A stretch of DNA of 64,000 nucleotides from Rhodoluna sp. (GTDB lineage: Bacteria > Actinomycetota > Actinomycetes > Actinomycetales > Microbacteriaceae). The stretch lies in assembly GCF_024641065.1 (NCBI RefSeq), contig NZ_JAHEDV010000033.1, positions 179,638 through 243,637 on the forward strand. Direction: 5' to 3'. The position numbers were made by a program, and so were the translations under genes. Below are positions 38,699 to 48,209 of this stretch, piece after piece (position 1 is the first letter of the stretch; every line of letters starts with the position of its first letter). Under the pieces are notes generated by a model. That model did no database searches. It was not told the origin of the DNA and saw only the letters and a list, made by a program, of their open reading frames with translations.

Positions 38699-39190
38699 TT
38701 ATTCGGCTTTTGGCCAACCGCCAGGCGGGCCAATCAAGAGCAGTGCACCAAAAATAGCGATTACTACAAAAATCATCGAACCAATCAAAATTGTCGGGCG
38801 GGCGATAAACCAGCGAAACAAGCGGTCAAACCAGTTTGAATCGCGTGGGTCATCGTTTGCCTCGGTTCGCCATGATCCAAGCAAGAAACCATCACGGTCG
38901 AGGTGACGCTCGAACGGCACGGTTGCAAAAGGAACAATAGCCAACGCCACGGCAGTGACAGTGCGCAAAATACCCCAGCGTTGATTCACGCCAACCACCG
39001 ATGCTGTGACCGCGTAGCCGAGAAAGACTGCTCCATGGATTCCGCCGACAACTGTCAAAAGCTGCTGTGGCGCACCGATAGTTGCTTTGATGATCAAACC
39101 TGAAATCAAGAGCGCCCAGGTAACGCCCTCACTCAGTGCGAATCCGAGAAAAATAGATCGCGGTTGAAATCGTGAATTCTTAACAGTCAT
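38699..39190 (-). CDS. DUF3817 membrane protein
   Basis: 163 aa with four predicted helices. The first three helices (RSIFLGFALSEGVTWALLIS, then LTVVGGIHGAVFLGYA and IVPFATVPFERHLDRDGFL) fit DUF3817, which occurs in actinobacteria and cyanobacteria and has no established function. The conserved Glu in SEGVTW and the Glu-Arg of PFERHL are intramembrane or near-membrane. It follows the MMPL transporter gene by 23 bp on the same strand, with GAGGGG before its start, so it is probably part of that operon. Confidence 0.82.
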   Translation of the reverse strand: MTVKNSRFQPRSIFLGFALSEGVTWALLISGLIIKATIGAPQQLLTVVGGIHGAVFLGYAVTASVVGVNQRWGILRTVTAVALAIVPFATVPFERHLDRDGFLLGSWRTEANDDPRDSNWFDRLFRWFIARPTILIGSMIFVVIAIFGALLLIGPPGGWPKAE

Positions 39191-39213
39191 TTAGTAACCC
39201 CTCGAAAGAGAGT

Positions 39214-42024
39214 TTAGTGACCGTGCGAGCGCTCTAGCTTCGCTCCTTCGACATCAACATCGGGCAGCAATCGGTCAAGCCACTTTGGCAGCCACCACGC
39301 CTTATCGCCGAGCAAAGTCAACACCGCAGGCACCAACATGAGGCGAACCACGAATGCATCAACGAGCACACCGGCTGCAAGACCAAAGCCCATTGGTCGA
39401 ATCATGGTGGTGTGGCTAAAGATGAAGCCTCCGAATACCGCAACCATGATGATTGCAGCAGCAACGACTACGGCTCGACTCAGGTGAATGCCGTGATTTA
39501 TTGCATCCTTGGCCGACTTGCCATGAACGAATGCCTCTCGCATACCCGAGGCAAGGAACAGCTGGTAGTCCATTGCTAAGCCAAACAAAATACCAATCAG
39601 GATTGTCGGCAAGAAGCTCAAAATCGGTGCTGGATCATGGATGTCAAAGAGCGCTGATAGCCAACCCCACTGGAACACCGCAACGGTCGCGCCGAGTGTC
39701 GCAAAAACGGTCAGCAGAAAACCGACAGTCGCGATAACAGGCACAGCAATCGACCTGAACACCAGAATCATCAACAGCAACGAGAGCCCAAGAACGGTAC
39801 CGAGATAAAGCGGCAATGCCTCGCCCAGTTTCTGAGACACATCGATATTTACCGCGGCAATGCCGGTTACCTCGATAGTCGAGTTCAACTCAGATTCAAA
39901 CTTTGCGTTCAAATCGCGAACGTCATAAACAACTTCGGGGGTCGAGACTGCGTTCGGACCCTCAGCCGGAATCACCTGAAAAAGCGCCATGGTTCGGTCA
40001 TCAGAGAATCCTGAAGGAACCGCGGCAACGACATTCTCTACCTTCATAATTTCTGTCGCGGCAGCTGCCTGAAAATTCAATTCCTCAGATTCAGCGATGG
40101 CGGTTTCACGCTGAACCACCACAATTAGGCTGCCGTTTACACCTTCACCAAAAGCGTTCTTGGTCAACATGTATGACTTATAGCCAGCAGAATCTAGTGG
40201 CTCTGAAGAACCATCTGGCAAACCAAGTCGCAAGCTTGCGGTTGGAATCGCAATGATGCCAAGCAGCGCAATAGTTGCCAAGACCGTTACCCAAGGGTGT
40301 CGTGTTGCGAACACCGGCTTGGTGCTGATTCGCTCAGGCTCGACGTGTTCATCCATGGATGCAAGTGCCTTGCGCTCACGCTTGTTGAGCAAACGCATAC
40401 CGAGTTTTGCCATCAGCGCCGGGGTGAAAGTGACCGCCATGATTACCGAGATTGCGATCGCCATGGCTCCCATGGTTCCCATTAGACCCAAGAAACCGAT
40501 TCCGGTTAGATTCAGCGCGGCAAGGGCAATAATCACGGTCAAACCAGCGAATGTGACCGAGTTTCCTGAGGTTCCATTTGCCAGGGCAATTGAGTCGCTC
40601 AGTTTCATACCTAGCTTCAACTGCCGGCGGTGACGGTTCAAGATGAATAGCGAATAGTCAATGCCAACTGCCAGACCAAGCATCACGCCGAGCAGTGGTG
40701 TGGTTGAGGTGAATTCAACTACTGCCGCAAGAGCTAACGTGATGGTCGCTGAAATTCCAACTCCCATAAGGGCTGATAGCACTGGCAAGCCAGAACCAAC
40801 CAGTGTGCCCAACATAATGAACAAGACAACTGCAGCAATCACTAGACCAACTACTTCGCCGACACCAAGCAGGCCGTCGATTGAGCGAAGCATCTCTTGA
40901 GAAACTTCGGCGGCAAGTGACTCTGTTTGAACCGCCAGCAAGGCGTTTACAACTGCTGTTCGCTGCGCTGGGTCGACTTCAGACATCGGCTTGTCAAACA
41001 GCACGGTTGCAATGGCGGTTTGACCATCTGTCGAAACCACTCTGAATTCGCTGGTAGCCGCAATCAGCTGATTTGCTGGTTCGAGCAGTTTTTCAGCAGC
41101 GGCAAGCTTTTCTTTGCCATCAGCTAGCTTGGATGCGCCAGCATTAAGTCTGTCTTGACCAGCCTCAAGCTCGGCTTCTGCAGCGATGAGCGCCAATCGG
41201 CCCGACTCAATTTTGCTTTCACCAGCGCGAACCTCAGCCCAACCAGCGTCTAGACGAGCTTGGCCAGCGGCTAGTTCGGCACGCGCGGCTGCAATGGCGG
41301 CCAGCCCCGAGTTGATCTGATCTAACGCTGACTGCGCCTGGGCGATTGCGGTTGAATCGCCAAACAAAATTGCGCTAGCCAAAGCTTGTTCGGCATATGG
41401 CTGAGCAGCCAACAGCTGAGGTTCGTTTTCTTCGGCAGCTGCTAATTGCGCAGCGCCTTCATCCAAGGCAGTTTGACCATCAGCGAGTTCAGCCTTTGCA
41501 GACTTGATCTGAGCCTTTGCATCGTTTAGTTCTGCCCAGCCCTGGCTAATTTGCTTAGCGCCGTCGTCAAGTTTTGCCTGACCAGAAATCAGGTCAGCTT
41601 CACCCTTGGCAATATCTGCTCTAGCCTTTTGAATTTCGGCTGGCGCAGTTGCCGCCTGCTCACGTTTTTCATCGAGCATATCTTGAGTCGTGAACGGATT
41701 CAGCACATCGCTCACGCCAGGCAGTGACTTTGCCTCGTTTAGGGCATCAGCGATAAGAGTGAGTTCAGCCGCCGTAAATTTGGTTCCGTCGGTTTTATGA
41801 AAAATGACCTGCCCCATGCCGCGGCTAGCTGACGGGAACGACTTTTGCAGCTTGTCGATTGTTTGCTGCGCAGGAGTTCCGTCAATGGTCATGGCAGATG
41901 AAAAAGTTCCGCCAGCGGTAAGCGCCGCACCAACGCTTAAGCCCAAAATGATGAACCAGGATGCAATAACCACCCAGGCGCGACGAGCAGAGAATTGGCC
42001 AAGGCGGTAGAGCAGTTCAGACAT
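39214..42024 (-). CDS. MMPL/RND family transporter with a periplasmic coiled-coil arm
   Basis: 936 aa. Two RND halves, each with a large external loop followed by a bundle of helices; the GxxxD-type motif appears as GLAVGIDYSLFILNRHRR in the first half and GLAMDYQLFLASGMRE in the second, where the Asp residues carry protons. Between helix 1 and helix 2 (residues about 110-315) lies an Ala/Glu/Gly-rich arm of near-repeat 14-residue units (for example ELAAGQARLDAGWAEV), like the arms of YhgE/Pip and some MmpL-like proteins. Likely exports lipids or drugs to the envelope. DUF3817 gene follows. Confidence 0.9.
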   Translation of the reverse strand: MSELLYRLGQFSARRAWVVIASWFIILGLSVGAALTAGGTFSSAMTIDGTPAQQTIDKLQKSFPSASRGMGQVIFHKTDGTKFTAAELTLIADALNEAKSLPGVSDVLNPFTTQDMLDEKREQAATAPAEIQKARADIAKGEADLISGQAKLDDGAKQISQGWAELNDAKAQIKSAKAELADGQTALDEGAAQLAAAEENEPQLLAAQPYAEQALASAILFGDSTAIAQAQSALDQINSGLAAIAAARAELAAGQARLDAGWAEVRAGESKIESGRLALIAAEAELEAGQDRLNAGASKLADGKEKLAAAEKLLEPANQLIAATSEFRVVSTDGQTAIATVLFDKPMSEVDPAQRTAVVNALLAVQTESLAAEVSQEMLRSIDGLLGVGEVVGLVIAAVVLFIMLGTLVGSGLPVLSALMGVGISATITLALAAVVEFTSTTPLLGVMLGLAVGIDYSLFILNRHRRQLKLGMKLSDSIALANGTSGNSVTFAGLTVIIALAALNLTGIGFLGLMGTMGAMAIAISVIMAVTFTPALMAKLGMRLLNKRERKALASMDEHVEPERISTKPVFATRHPWVTVLATIALLGIIAIPTASLRLGLPDGSSEPLDSAGYKSYMLTKNAFGEGVNGSLIVVVQRETAIAESEELNFQAAAATEIMKVENVVAAVPSGFSDDRTMALFQVIPAEGPNAVSTPEVVYDVRDLNAKFESELNSTIEVTGIAAVNIDVSQKLGEALPLYLGTVLGLSLLLMILVFRSIAVPVIATVGFLLTVFATLGATVAVFQWGWLSALFDIHDPAPILSFLPTILIGILFGLAMDYQLFLASGMREAFVHGKSAKDAINHGIHLSRAVVVAAAIIMVAVFGGFIFSHTTMIRPMGFGLAAGVLVDAFVVRLMLVPAVLTLLGDKAWWLPKWLDRLLPDVDVEGAKLERSHGH

Positions 42025-42189
42025 TAAGAACTTTCAAAATAAGAGGGGTTGTCAGTTATAACAACTTTCTAATTCTGGCATTCCCGAGCTTTGCAAAGCA
42101 CCGAGGCATAATCTGCACCAAAAGTTCGCTTTCGATTGTTAGAGTCAAATTGGCCAAATTGGTCACATCTCAAATACGGGGGGAAAATT

Positions 42190-42546
42190 ATGTCTTTCGG
42201 AGACGCAATCAAATCGTTCTTTAAGAACTACGCAAACTTCAACGGTCGCGCACGTCGTAGCGAGTACTGGTTCGCAACACTATTCGTAGTCTTGGTGAGC
42301 ATTCCTTTGTCTGCCATCGGCACTGACTTTGAACACATGACCTACGGGCCGCTTTACACAATCTGGACCATCGCAATTTTGCTTCCATCGCTAGCAATTG
42401 CCGTGCGTCGCCTGCACGATGTGGGCAAGCCAGGCACCTGGTTGCTGTTCATGTTGGTTCCGATTATTGGTGGAATCATCCTTTTGGTGCAGTACGTAAC
42501 CGACAGCCAGCCTGGCGAAAACCAGTTCGGCCCGGCGACTAAGTAA
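42190..42546 (+). CDS. DUF805 membrane protein
   Basis: 118 aa from ATG 42190; the in-frame ATG at 42136 is upstream of the ribosome binding site and unlikely. DUF805 signature FNGRARRSEYWFATLF at residues about 19-34, then three helices, then LPSLAIAVRRLHDVGKPGTW. These YhaH-like small membrane proteins are widespread, with no settled role. The ribosome binding site is a run of five G (42179-42183), six bases before ATG. Ends in its own terminator. Confidence 0.88.
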   Translation: MSFGDAIKSFFKNYANFNGRARRSEYWFATLFVVLVSIPLSAIGTDFEHMTYGPLYTIWTIAILLPSLAIAVRRLHDVGKPGTWLLFMLVPIIGGIILLVQYVTDSQPGENQFGPATK

Positions 42547-42557
42547 GCATCTGGGAG

Positions 42558-42590
42558 CTGGCCATCCTTTTGGGTGGCCAGTTTTCTTTT
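42558..42590 (+). terminator. Intrinsic terminator of the DUF805 gene
   Basis: CTGGCCATCC (42558-42567) pairs with GGGTGGCCAG (42572-42581, one G-T pair) around TTTT, followed by TTTTCTTTT. Confidence 0.9.
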
Positions 42591-42614
42591 ACGCCGAGCA
42601 ACTAGCCTTATTAC

Positions 42615-44966
42615 ATGTCGAGCATTCCTCTAGGCCTTAGCCAAGCTGAGGTTCAAGCGCGAATAAACGCTGGCCAAACCAATCGCCAGCAAAATGAATC
42701 AAGCCGAAGTGTTCTCAGCATTTTGCGAGCCAACTTGCTCACGCTGTTCAACGCAATTGTTGGCGGAGCATTCTTGGTTCTGTTGTTCTTAGGTCAGTGG
42801 AAAGACGCTCTTTTCGGTTTTGCCGTGATCTCAAATGTGCTCATCGGGGTTATTCAAGAATTCAAATCAAAGAAGACTCTCGACCGTCTGGCGATTCTTA
42901 ACCAACCGTTCGCTCGAGTTCGCCGCGATGGTGAAATTGTTCAATTGCACATCGACGACGTGGTTTTAGATGATCTCTTAGAACTCAGAGCCGGTGATCA
43001 AATTGCCACGGATGCCACCCTCGTGGAGGCCGAAAATCTTGAAATCGATGAATCACTTCTGACTGGTGAGGCAGAACCGGTCGCTAAAAATGTCGGTGAC
43101 TCTCTGCTTTCTGGTTCGGTGGTAATTGCAGGGCGAGCACTTGCCGTTGCGACCAGTGTTGGAGCCGATACTTACTCGAGCCGACTGACCCTTGAAGCCC
43201 GCCGATTCTCACTGGTCAAATCTGAACTTAGAAACGCTCTAAACAAAGTCATCAAGTGGATCAGTTGGGCCCTGGTGCCAATAATGGCAATCACTCTCAA
43301 CGGCCAGCTTCAGTCAGTTGGCGGCTGGGATGCAGCCATCGCGAGCGGCCAATGGCTCGAAGCAACTGTTCGAGCAACTGCCAGCATCATCAGCATGATT
43401 CCGCAGGGATTGGTGTTGATCACCAGCATCAGTTTTATGGTTTCGGCATTGAGGCTGAGCAAGCAAAACGTGTTGCTTCAAGAACTGCCGGCAGTTGAGG
43501 GTTTGGCTCGGGTCGATGTGGTCTGCTTTGACAAGACCGGAACCCTCACCGAGGGCGAAATCGTATTTGACCAAGCTAAAGCGCTTGATTCATCAATCTC
43601 AGAAGTTTGGCAGAGTGCCCTCGCCTTCTTTGGCGCACACCCTGACGCCAACTCAACTTCGAGAGCCTTGGCTGACCATTTTGTGGCAGATCAGTCACTG
43701 CACGAGGTTGCTTCGGTGCCGTTCTCATCGGAACGAAAGTGGAGTTCTTTCACCTTTGCCGAGAATAAATCGTGGATCTTGGGTGCGCCCGAATTTGTTC
43801 TAGATGCCAACGACCCCAGTCACGCTACTGCATTGAAATTGGCAGCAGCCGAGGCTGAAGCAGGCAAGCGAACACTGCTACTCATCTCTAGTAGCGAGAT
43901 CCCAACAGAAGAGGCCATTCCTGCACATCGCACTCCGACGGCCATCATTACTTTCAAAGAGAAAATTCGCAGTGATGCGCACGAAACCTTGGCCTACTTT
44001 GCCGCCCAACAAGTTGGGGTGCGAGTTATTTCTGGCGACAACCCAAAAACGGTTGCTGCTGTGGCACGAGAAGCTGGTTTGGTTTTTGAGGGTGATGGTT
44101 TTGACGCACGCGAGTTGCCAACCAACCAAGCCGAGCTAGCTGCCATTCTTGATTCACATTTGGTTTTCGGCAGAGTTACACCCGACCAAAAACGCGAGAT
44201 GGTTCACGCCCTTCAAAGCGCCGGCCACTCGGTTGCCATGATGGGTGACGGTGTCAACGATGCCCTGGCATTAAAAGATGCCGACCTGGGAATCGCAATG
44301 GGAACCGGTTCTGCAGCTACCAAAGCGGTATCGAATTTGATTTTGTTAGATAGCAAATTTGCATCGATTCCCGGATTGGTATCTGAAGGTCGCAAAGTAA
44401 TCGCGAACGTCGAGCGAGTTTCGCGGCTTTTCCTAACCAAAACGGTTTGGGCTATGGCTTTGGCAATTGCCGTTGGAATCATGCTTAGCCCCTTTCCGTT
44501 CCTTCCTCGGCAGCTCTCTGCTGTTGACGGCTTCACAATCGGCCTTCCATCATTCGCGCTGGCACTGCTAAGCACCAATCAGCGTTACACCCCGGGCTTT
44601 TTAAAGCGCTCACTCTGGTTCTGCATTCCGTCTGGACTCATCGTTGCCCTAGCGGTAATTGGCCTCGATGTTTACTCGCGCACTTCCACTGCGTGGAATC
44701 AAGCTCAGTCGCAAACTTCAACAGCACTACTTTTGTCGATAGCCGGCCTAGCTGTACTTGCCGCACTTGCCCGACCTATGCGCGGCTGGCGCTTGCTGAT
44801 TTTTATCGGCGCCCTGTTGATTTTTGTTGCAGTATTCACAATTCCATTTGTCATGGATTTCTTCGGGTTTGCCCCGCTAAACCTCGACCAACTTCTGCCT
44901 ACCGCCATCGTTGGCTCGGTGGCCACAATCTTGATCGAAATTGTTCACCGAAAGACCCAAAAATAA
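42615..44966 (+). CDS. P-type cation ATPase, CtpE-like
   Basis: 783 aa. The phosphorylated Asp is in CFDKTGTLTEG (about residue 305), the actuator loop is DESLLTGEAEPV and the hinge is MMGDGVNDALALKDADLGIAMG. Membrane helix 4 reads SMIPQGLVLITSI, with Pro but few of the acidic ligands seen in SERCA-type pumps, as in M. tuberculosis CtpE, to which the whole sequence reads as closely related (CtpE is reported to import calcium). It has no N-terminal metal-binding domain. The next gene starts 3 bases after the stop. Confidence 0.9.
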   Translation: MSSIPLGLSQAEVQARINAGQTNRQQNESSRSVLSILRANLLTLFNAIVGGAFLVLLFLGQWKDALFGFAVISNVLIGVIQEFKSKKTLDRLAILNQPFARVRRDGEIVQLHIDDVVLDDLLELRAGDQIATDATLVEAENLEIDESLLTGEAEPVAKNVGDSLLSGSVVIAGRALAVATSVGADTYSSRLTLEARRFSLVKSELRNALNKVIKWISWALVPIMAITLNGQLQSVGGWDAAIASGQWLEATVRATASIISMIPQGLVLITSISFMVSALRLSKQNVLLQELPAVEGLARVDVVCFDKTGTLTEGEIVFDQAKALDSSISEVWQSALAFFGAHPDANSTSRALADHFVADQSLHEVASVPFSSERKWSSFTFAENKSWILGAPEFVLDANDPSHATALKLAAAEAEAGKRTLLLISSSEIPTEEAIPAHRTPTAIITFKEKIRSDAHETLAYFAAQQVGVRVISGDNPKTVAAVAREAGLVFEGDGFDARELPTNQAELAAILDSHLVFGRVTPDQKREMVHALQSAGHSVAMMGDGVNDALALKDADLGIAMGTGSAATKAVSNLILLDSKFASIPGLVSEGRKVIANVERVSRLFLTKTVWAMALAIAVGIMLSPFPFLPRQLSAVDGFTIGLPSFALALLSTNQRYTPGFLKRSLWFCIPSGLIVALAVIGLDVYSRTSTAWNQAQSQTSTALLLSIAGLAVLAALARPMRGWRLLIFIGALLIFVAVFTIPFVMDFFGFAPLNLDQLLPTAIVGSVATILIEIVHRKTQK

Positions 44967-44969
44967 TCA

Positions 44970-45298
44970 TGGATGCTGAACACCTGCTCGCTGCCGAGGA
45001 ATCTCTTTTTGAGGCCCAATCGGTTCTGAAGGTATTTGAACGCGCAGAACCCGATGATGATCGTCCGAGAAAAGCCTTGGATGCACTCAAACTCTGGATG
45101 CGCGGCGAGCTTGAAGTTGGCAAAGTTCGAGATGCAGCTTTTGCCGCCCACGCCGCTGCTCGCGAAACAACATCTGAGTCGGCAAAATTTGCTGCCCGAG
45201 CCTGTGGCCAAGCGGCCTCAGTTGCTCACGTAATGACCCACTCTTGGCATGTCAAGAGATATGCCGACAAGGCTCGAGAATCTGCCGGCATTCTTTGA
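44970..45298 (+). CDS. Imm5-like putative immunity protein
   Basis: 109 aa. The sequence EPDDDRPRKALDALKLWMRGE, shortened core DDDRPRKALDALKLW, and the Ala/His-rich repeats AAFAAHAAARE, SAKFAARACGQAASVAHVMTH match the short helical family labelled putative immunity protein (Imm5-like). In toxin-immunity settings such proteins neutralise a partner toxin, but no polymorphic toxin gene is here, and many genomes carry the gene alone. It starts 3 bases after the P-type ATPase stop, so it is co-transcribed with it. Function open. Confidence 0.75.
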
Positions 45299-45372
45299 TA
45301 TTGTTGAGGTAGGTTCGCTCTATTTTTCGGCGTGCCATCGAGCGCGCAAAATCAACCATTAGGAACAGAATT

Positions 45373-46821
45373 ATGACCGCAAAGGCAAACATCGGAGTCG
45401 TTGGACTCGCAGTTATGGGTTCAAACTTGGCTCGCAACCTTGCCAGCCGTGAGGGCAACACCGTTGCCGTCTACAACCGCTCTTTCGAGCGCACTGAACT
45501 TCTAATCAACGAGCACCCAGAGGCTGGCTTCATCGCTTCTGAGACCATCGATGACTTTGTGGCTTCACTAGCCAAGCCACGCACTGCAATCATCATGGTT
45601 CAGGCTGGCAAGGGCACCGACGCTGTTATTTCACAGTTGGTTGAGCGCTTCGAGCCAGGCGACATCATCGTTGACGGTGGTAACGCCTTGTTCACCGACA
45701 CTCTTCGTCGCGAAAAAGATGTTTCTGCAAAGGGAATCAACTTTGTTGGCGCCGGCATCTCAGGTGGTGAGGAGGGTGCACTAAAGGGCCCTTCAATCAT
45801 GCCTGGTGGTTCAGCAGAGGCTTATAAGACTCTTGGCCCTATCCTTGCTTCAATCGCGGCTGTTGCCGAAGGTGAGCCTTGCGTTACCCACGTTGGCACC
45901 GACGGTGCGGGTCACTTCGTAAAGATGATCCACAACGGCATTGAATACGCCGACATGCAGCTAATCGCCGAGGCATATGACATTCTTCGCCAGGCTGGCG
46001 CATACAGCCCAGCTGAGATTGCTGAAATCTTCACCGAGTGGAACAAGGGCGACCTTGAGTCATTCCTGATCGAAATCACCGCTGAAGTTCTAAAGCAGGT
46101 AGACGCCAAGACTGGCAAGCCACTGGTTGACGTAATTCTTGACCAGGCTGGCTCAAAGGGCACCGGCGTTTGGACCGTTCAGACCGCGCTAAACCTTGGA
46201 ACCCCGGTTTCAGGCATCGCAGAGGCTGTATTCGCTCGTTCACTTTCATCACAGGCAGCACAGCGCGCAGCTGTTGACGGCCTGCCAGCTGACGCTACCG
46301 CTTGGACCGTCGCTGACAAGGCTGCATTCGTTGAAGACGTTCGCCGTGCGCTTTACGCTTCGAAGCTGGTTGCTTACGCACAGGGCTTCGACGCAATCCG
46401 CGCCGGTGCAAAGGAATACAACTGGAACATCGACCTAGGTGCAGTTTCAAAGATCTGGCGCGGCGGTTGCATTATCCGTGCCCAGTTCTTGAACCGCATT
46501 GCTGAGGCTTATGGCAAGAACGCAGACCTACAGTCGCTAATCTTCGACCCATACTTCAAGCAGGCAGTTGCCGAGTCAGTTTCATCGTGGCGCACCGTGG
46601 TTTCAAAGGCTTCTCTTGCAGGTATTCCAATTCCTGCATTTGCTTCGTCTCTTTCTTACTACGACGGTCTTCGTTCACCTCGATTGTCAGCAGCCTTGGT
46701 TCAGGGTCAGCGCGACTTCTTCGGTGCACACACCTACAAGCGAGTCGACATGGATGGAACCTTCCACACCCTATGGTCAGGCGACCGCTCAGAAGTTGAG
46801 CAGGCTCCGAGCACTCACTAA
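45373..46821 (+). CDS. gnd: 6-phosphogluconate dehydrogenase, decarboxylating
   Basis: Oxidises and decarboxylates 6-phosphogluconate to ribulose 5-phosphate, making NADPH in the pentose phosphate pathway. 482 aa, the long (dimeric) type. NADP-binding VVGLAVMGSNLARNLAS at the N-terminus (GLAVMG), substrate motif GAGISGGEEGALKGPSIMPG with the catalytic Lys in VKMIHNGIEYADMQ, and the C-terminal tail crossing to the other subunit (RVDMDGTFHTLW). Strong ribosome binding site AGGAA before ATG. Codon use looks optimised, as for a highly expressed gene. Confidence 0.97.
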   Translation: MTAKANIGVVGLAVMGSNLARNLASREGNTVAVYNRSFERTELLINEHPEAGFIASETIDDFVASLAKPRTAIIMVQAGKGTDAVISQLVERFEPGDIIVDGGNALFTDTLRREKDVSAKGINFVGAGISGGEEGALKGPSIMPGGSAEAYKTLGPILASIAAVAEGEPCVTHVGTDGAGHFVKMIHNGIEYADMQLIAEAYDILRQAGAYSPAEIAEIFTEWNKGDLESFLIEITAEVLKQVDAKTGKPLVDVILDQAGSKGTGVWTVQTALNLGTPVSGIAEAVFARSLSSQAAQRAAVDGLPADATAWTVADKAAFVEDVRRALYASKLVAYAQGFDAIRAGAKEYNWNIDLGAVSKIWRGGCIIRAQFLNRIAEAYGKNADLQSLIFDPYFKQAVAESVSSWRTVVSKASLAGIPIPAFASSLSYYDGLRSPRLSAALVQGQRDFFGAHTYKRVDMDGTFHTLWSGDRSEVEQAPSTH

Positions 46822-46832
46822 TTTTGCTCATG

Positions 46833-46874
46833 CAATAGAAAATCCCCGGCCAATTGGTCGGGGATTTTCTATTG
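46833..46874. terminator. Bidirectional intrinsic terminator
   Basis: A perfect 16 bp stem (46833-46848 with 46859-46874) flanked by A/T-rich arms, between convergent gnd and the saccharopine-dehydrogenase-like gene. Confidence 0.93.
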
Positions 46875-46909
46875 TTGAAAACTTGGCAACGCCTGTGGGC
46901 AACCCTAAA

Positions 46910-48196
46910 TTACGGGTGACGCAGCGGGCTTGCCGGCAAGCGTTCTTGAATGAACCAACGCTGGTTGTAACCGTAGGTTGATGAGAGCAGGTCGAGGAAC
47001 GGCTGCGCGTCGAATGCTTCAGGCCCCATGACACCGGCGCCCTTCCAGTGACCATTTGCCATAAGCTCGAGCGCAATCACTGGGTTGAAAGCCGCTTGGG
47101 CAACTACACACTGGGTGTCGAGCTCGGCCATCGATTCGGCATTGTCAGCAACGTGATAAATAAAGGTCGCTCGATCTTTGCCGTCCATGTCTTTGCCGGT
47201 AATCAAAACACCGGCACAGGTTTTACCGCTCATTTGGTGGCCGAGAGTTGCCGGGTTTGGCAACACTGCAGCAACCATGTCGCGCGGCGAAACATCGACC
47301 GGCCCCTGCGCCGAGCGCACTCGCTTTGGCTTGGTGGCGTCTAGCCCAAGCTTTTGAATGGTCTTTAGAACAGAGATGAACTCGGCACCGAGCCCATATT
47401 TGAAGTTCACGCGATTTACTCGGATGTGCCTTGGCAGCATGGTGACTTCTTCATGCTCAACGTTCACACACTCGACAGCGCCGATGCCCTCCGGAAACTC
47501 AAAAATCTCTGGCTCACTGAATGGCTCGGTAGTGAACCATCCGCGGTCACGCTCGTAAACCACAGGTGGATTCAAGCATTCTTCAATGGTTGACCAAATT
47601 GATGATGATGGTGCAAAAATCGGCTTACCGTTTTCATCGGTGACAGCGAGGTTTCCGCCTTCTTTGATACTGATTTCATCAATCTCACTGAACAGATTCT
47701 GGGCTGCATATCGAGCAAAGACATTTGAAAGCCCGGGCATTACGCCACAACCAATCAAAGCCAACTTTCCGTTACGCTCCCACTGATCATTCAGCGCGTA
47801 TTGCCCGTCGCCAAGCTTGATTCCAGTCTTGTGATGAGGGTCGGCCTCGTGCTTCTCAGAGAGGCTCAGCGCTAGGTCAATGTAGTTGACCCCAGCGGTA
47901 TAGGCGCCAGAAAAAATCGTGGTCAAGAACTTCGGCTCAACGGCGTTGATGAGGTGGGTGATGTTATGTGCACGGGCTAGGTCTGCAACCACAGCTGCGT
48001 TGCCGGCATCAATCTTGGCTGGGATGAACTTCTCAGCCACCAAAGCACCGTGACGGTTGCGAATCCACTCGATGGTCTTCTCGGCACGAGCAAAGTCGTA
48101 GTCAGAAACTACAAAGATTTCATAGAAATTGCGCGTAGCAGCAATCTTGGCAATAGCGTCGCCAACACCACCGGCACCAATAAGAAGAATTCGCAT
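46910..48196 (-). CDS. Saccharopine dehydrogenase family protein (carboxynorspermidine/saccharopine reductase type)
   Basis: 428 aa. Rossmann start RILLIGAGGVGDAIAKIA (nucleotide-binding GAGGVG), then the family segment GCGVMPGLSNVFARYAAQ and a C-terminal catalytic domain. This branch includes carboxynorspermidine dehydrogenase (polyamine synthesis) and saccharopine reductases of lysine metabolism; which one cannot be told. The Orn/Lys/Arg-type decarboxylase at 61335 would be a possible polyamine partner but is 13 kb away. The alpha/beta hydrolase gene is 13 bp upstream on the same strand, so the two are probably co-transcribed. Confidence 0.86.
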   Translation of the reverse strand: MRILLIGAGGVGDAIAKIAATRNFYEIFVVSDYDFARAEKTIEWIRNRHGALVAEKFIPAKIDAGNAAVVADLARAHNITHLINAVEPKFLTTIFSGAYTAGVNYIDLALSLSEKHEADPHHKTGIKLGDGQYALNDQWERNGKLALIGCGVMPGLSNVFARYAAQNLFSEIDEISIKEGGNLAVTDENGKPIFAPSSSIWSTIEECLNPPVVYERDRGWFTTEPFSEPEIFEFPEGIGAVECVNVEHEEVTMLPRHIRVNRVNFKYGLGAEFISVLKTIQKLGLDATKPKRVRSAQGPVDVSPRDMVAAVLPNPATLGHQMSGKTCAGVLITGKDMDGKDRATFIYHVADNAESMAELDTQCVVAQAAFNPVIALELMANGHWKGAGVMGPEAFDAQPFLDLLSSTYGYNQRWFIQERLPASPLRHP

Positions 48197-48209
48197 CCTT
48201 CAAGCCTAC

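Noticed and set aside
41090..41690. Repetitive DNA in the MMPL gene read as a satellite or CRISPR-like array
   Set aside because: Units are diverged, keep the reading frame and encode a 14-residue coiled-coil pattern; no fixed repeats with spacers.
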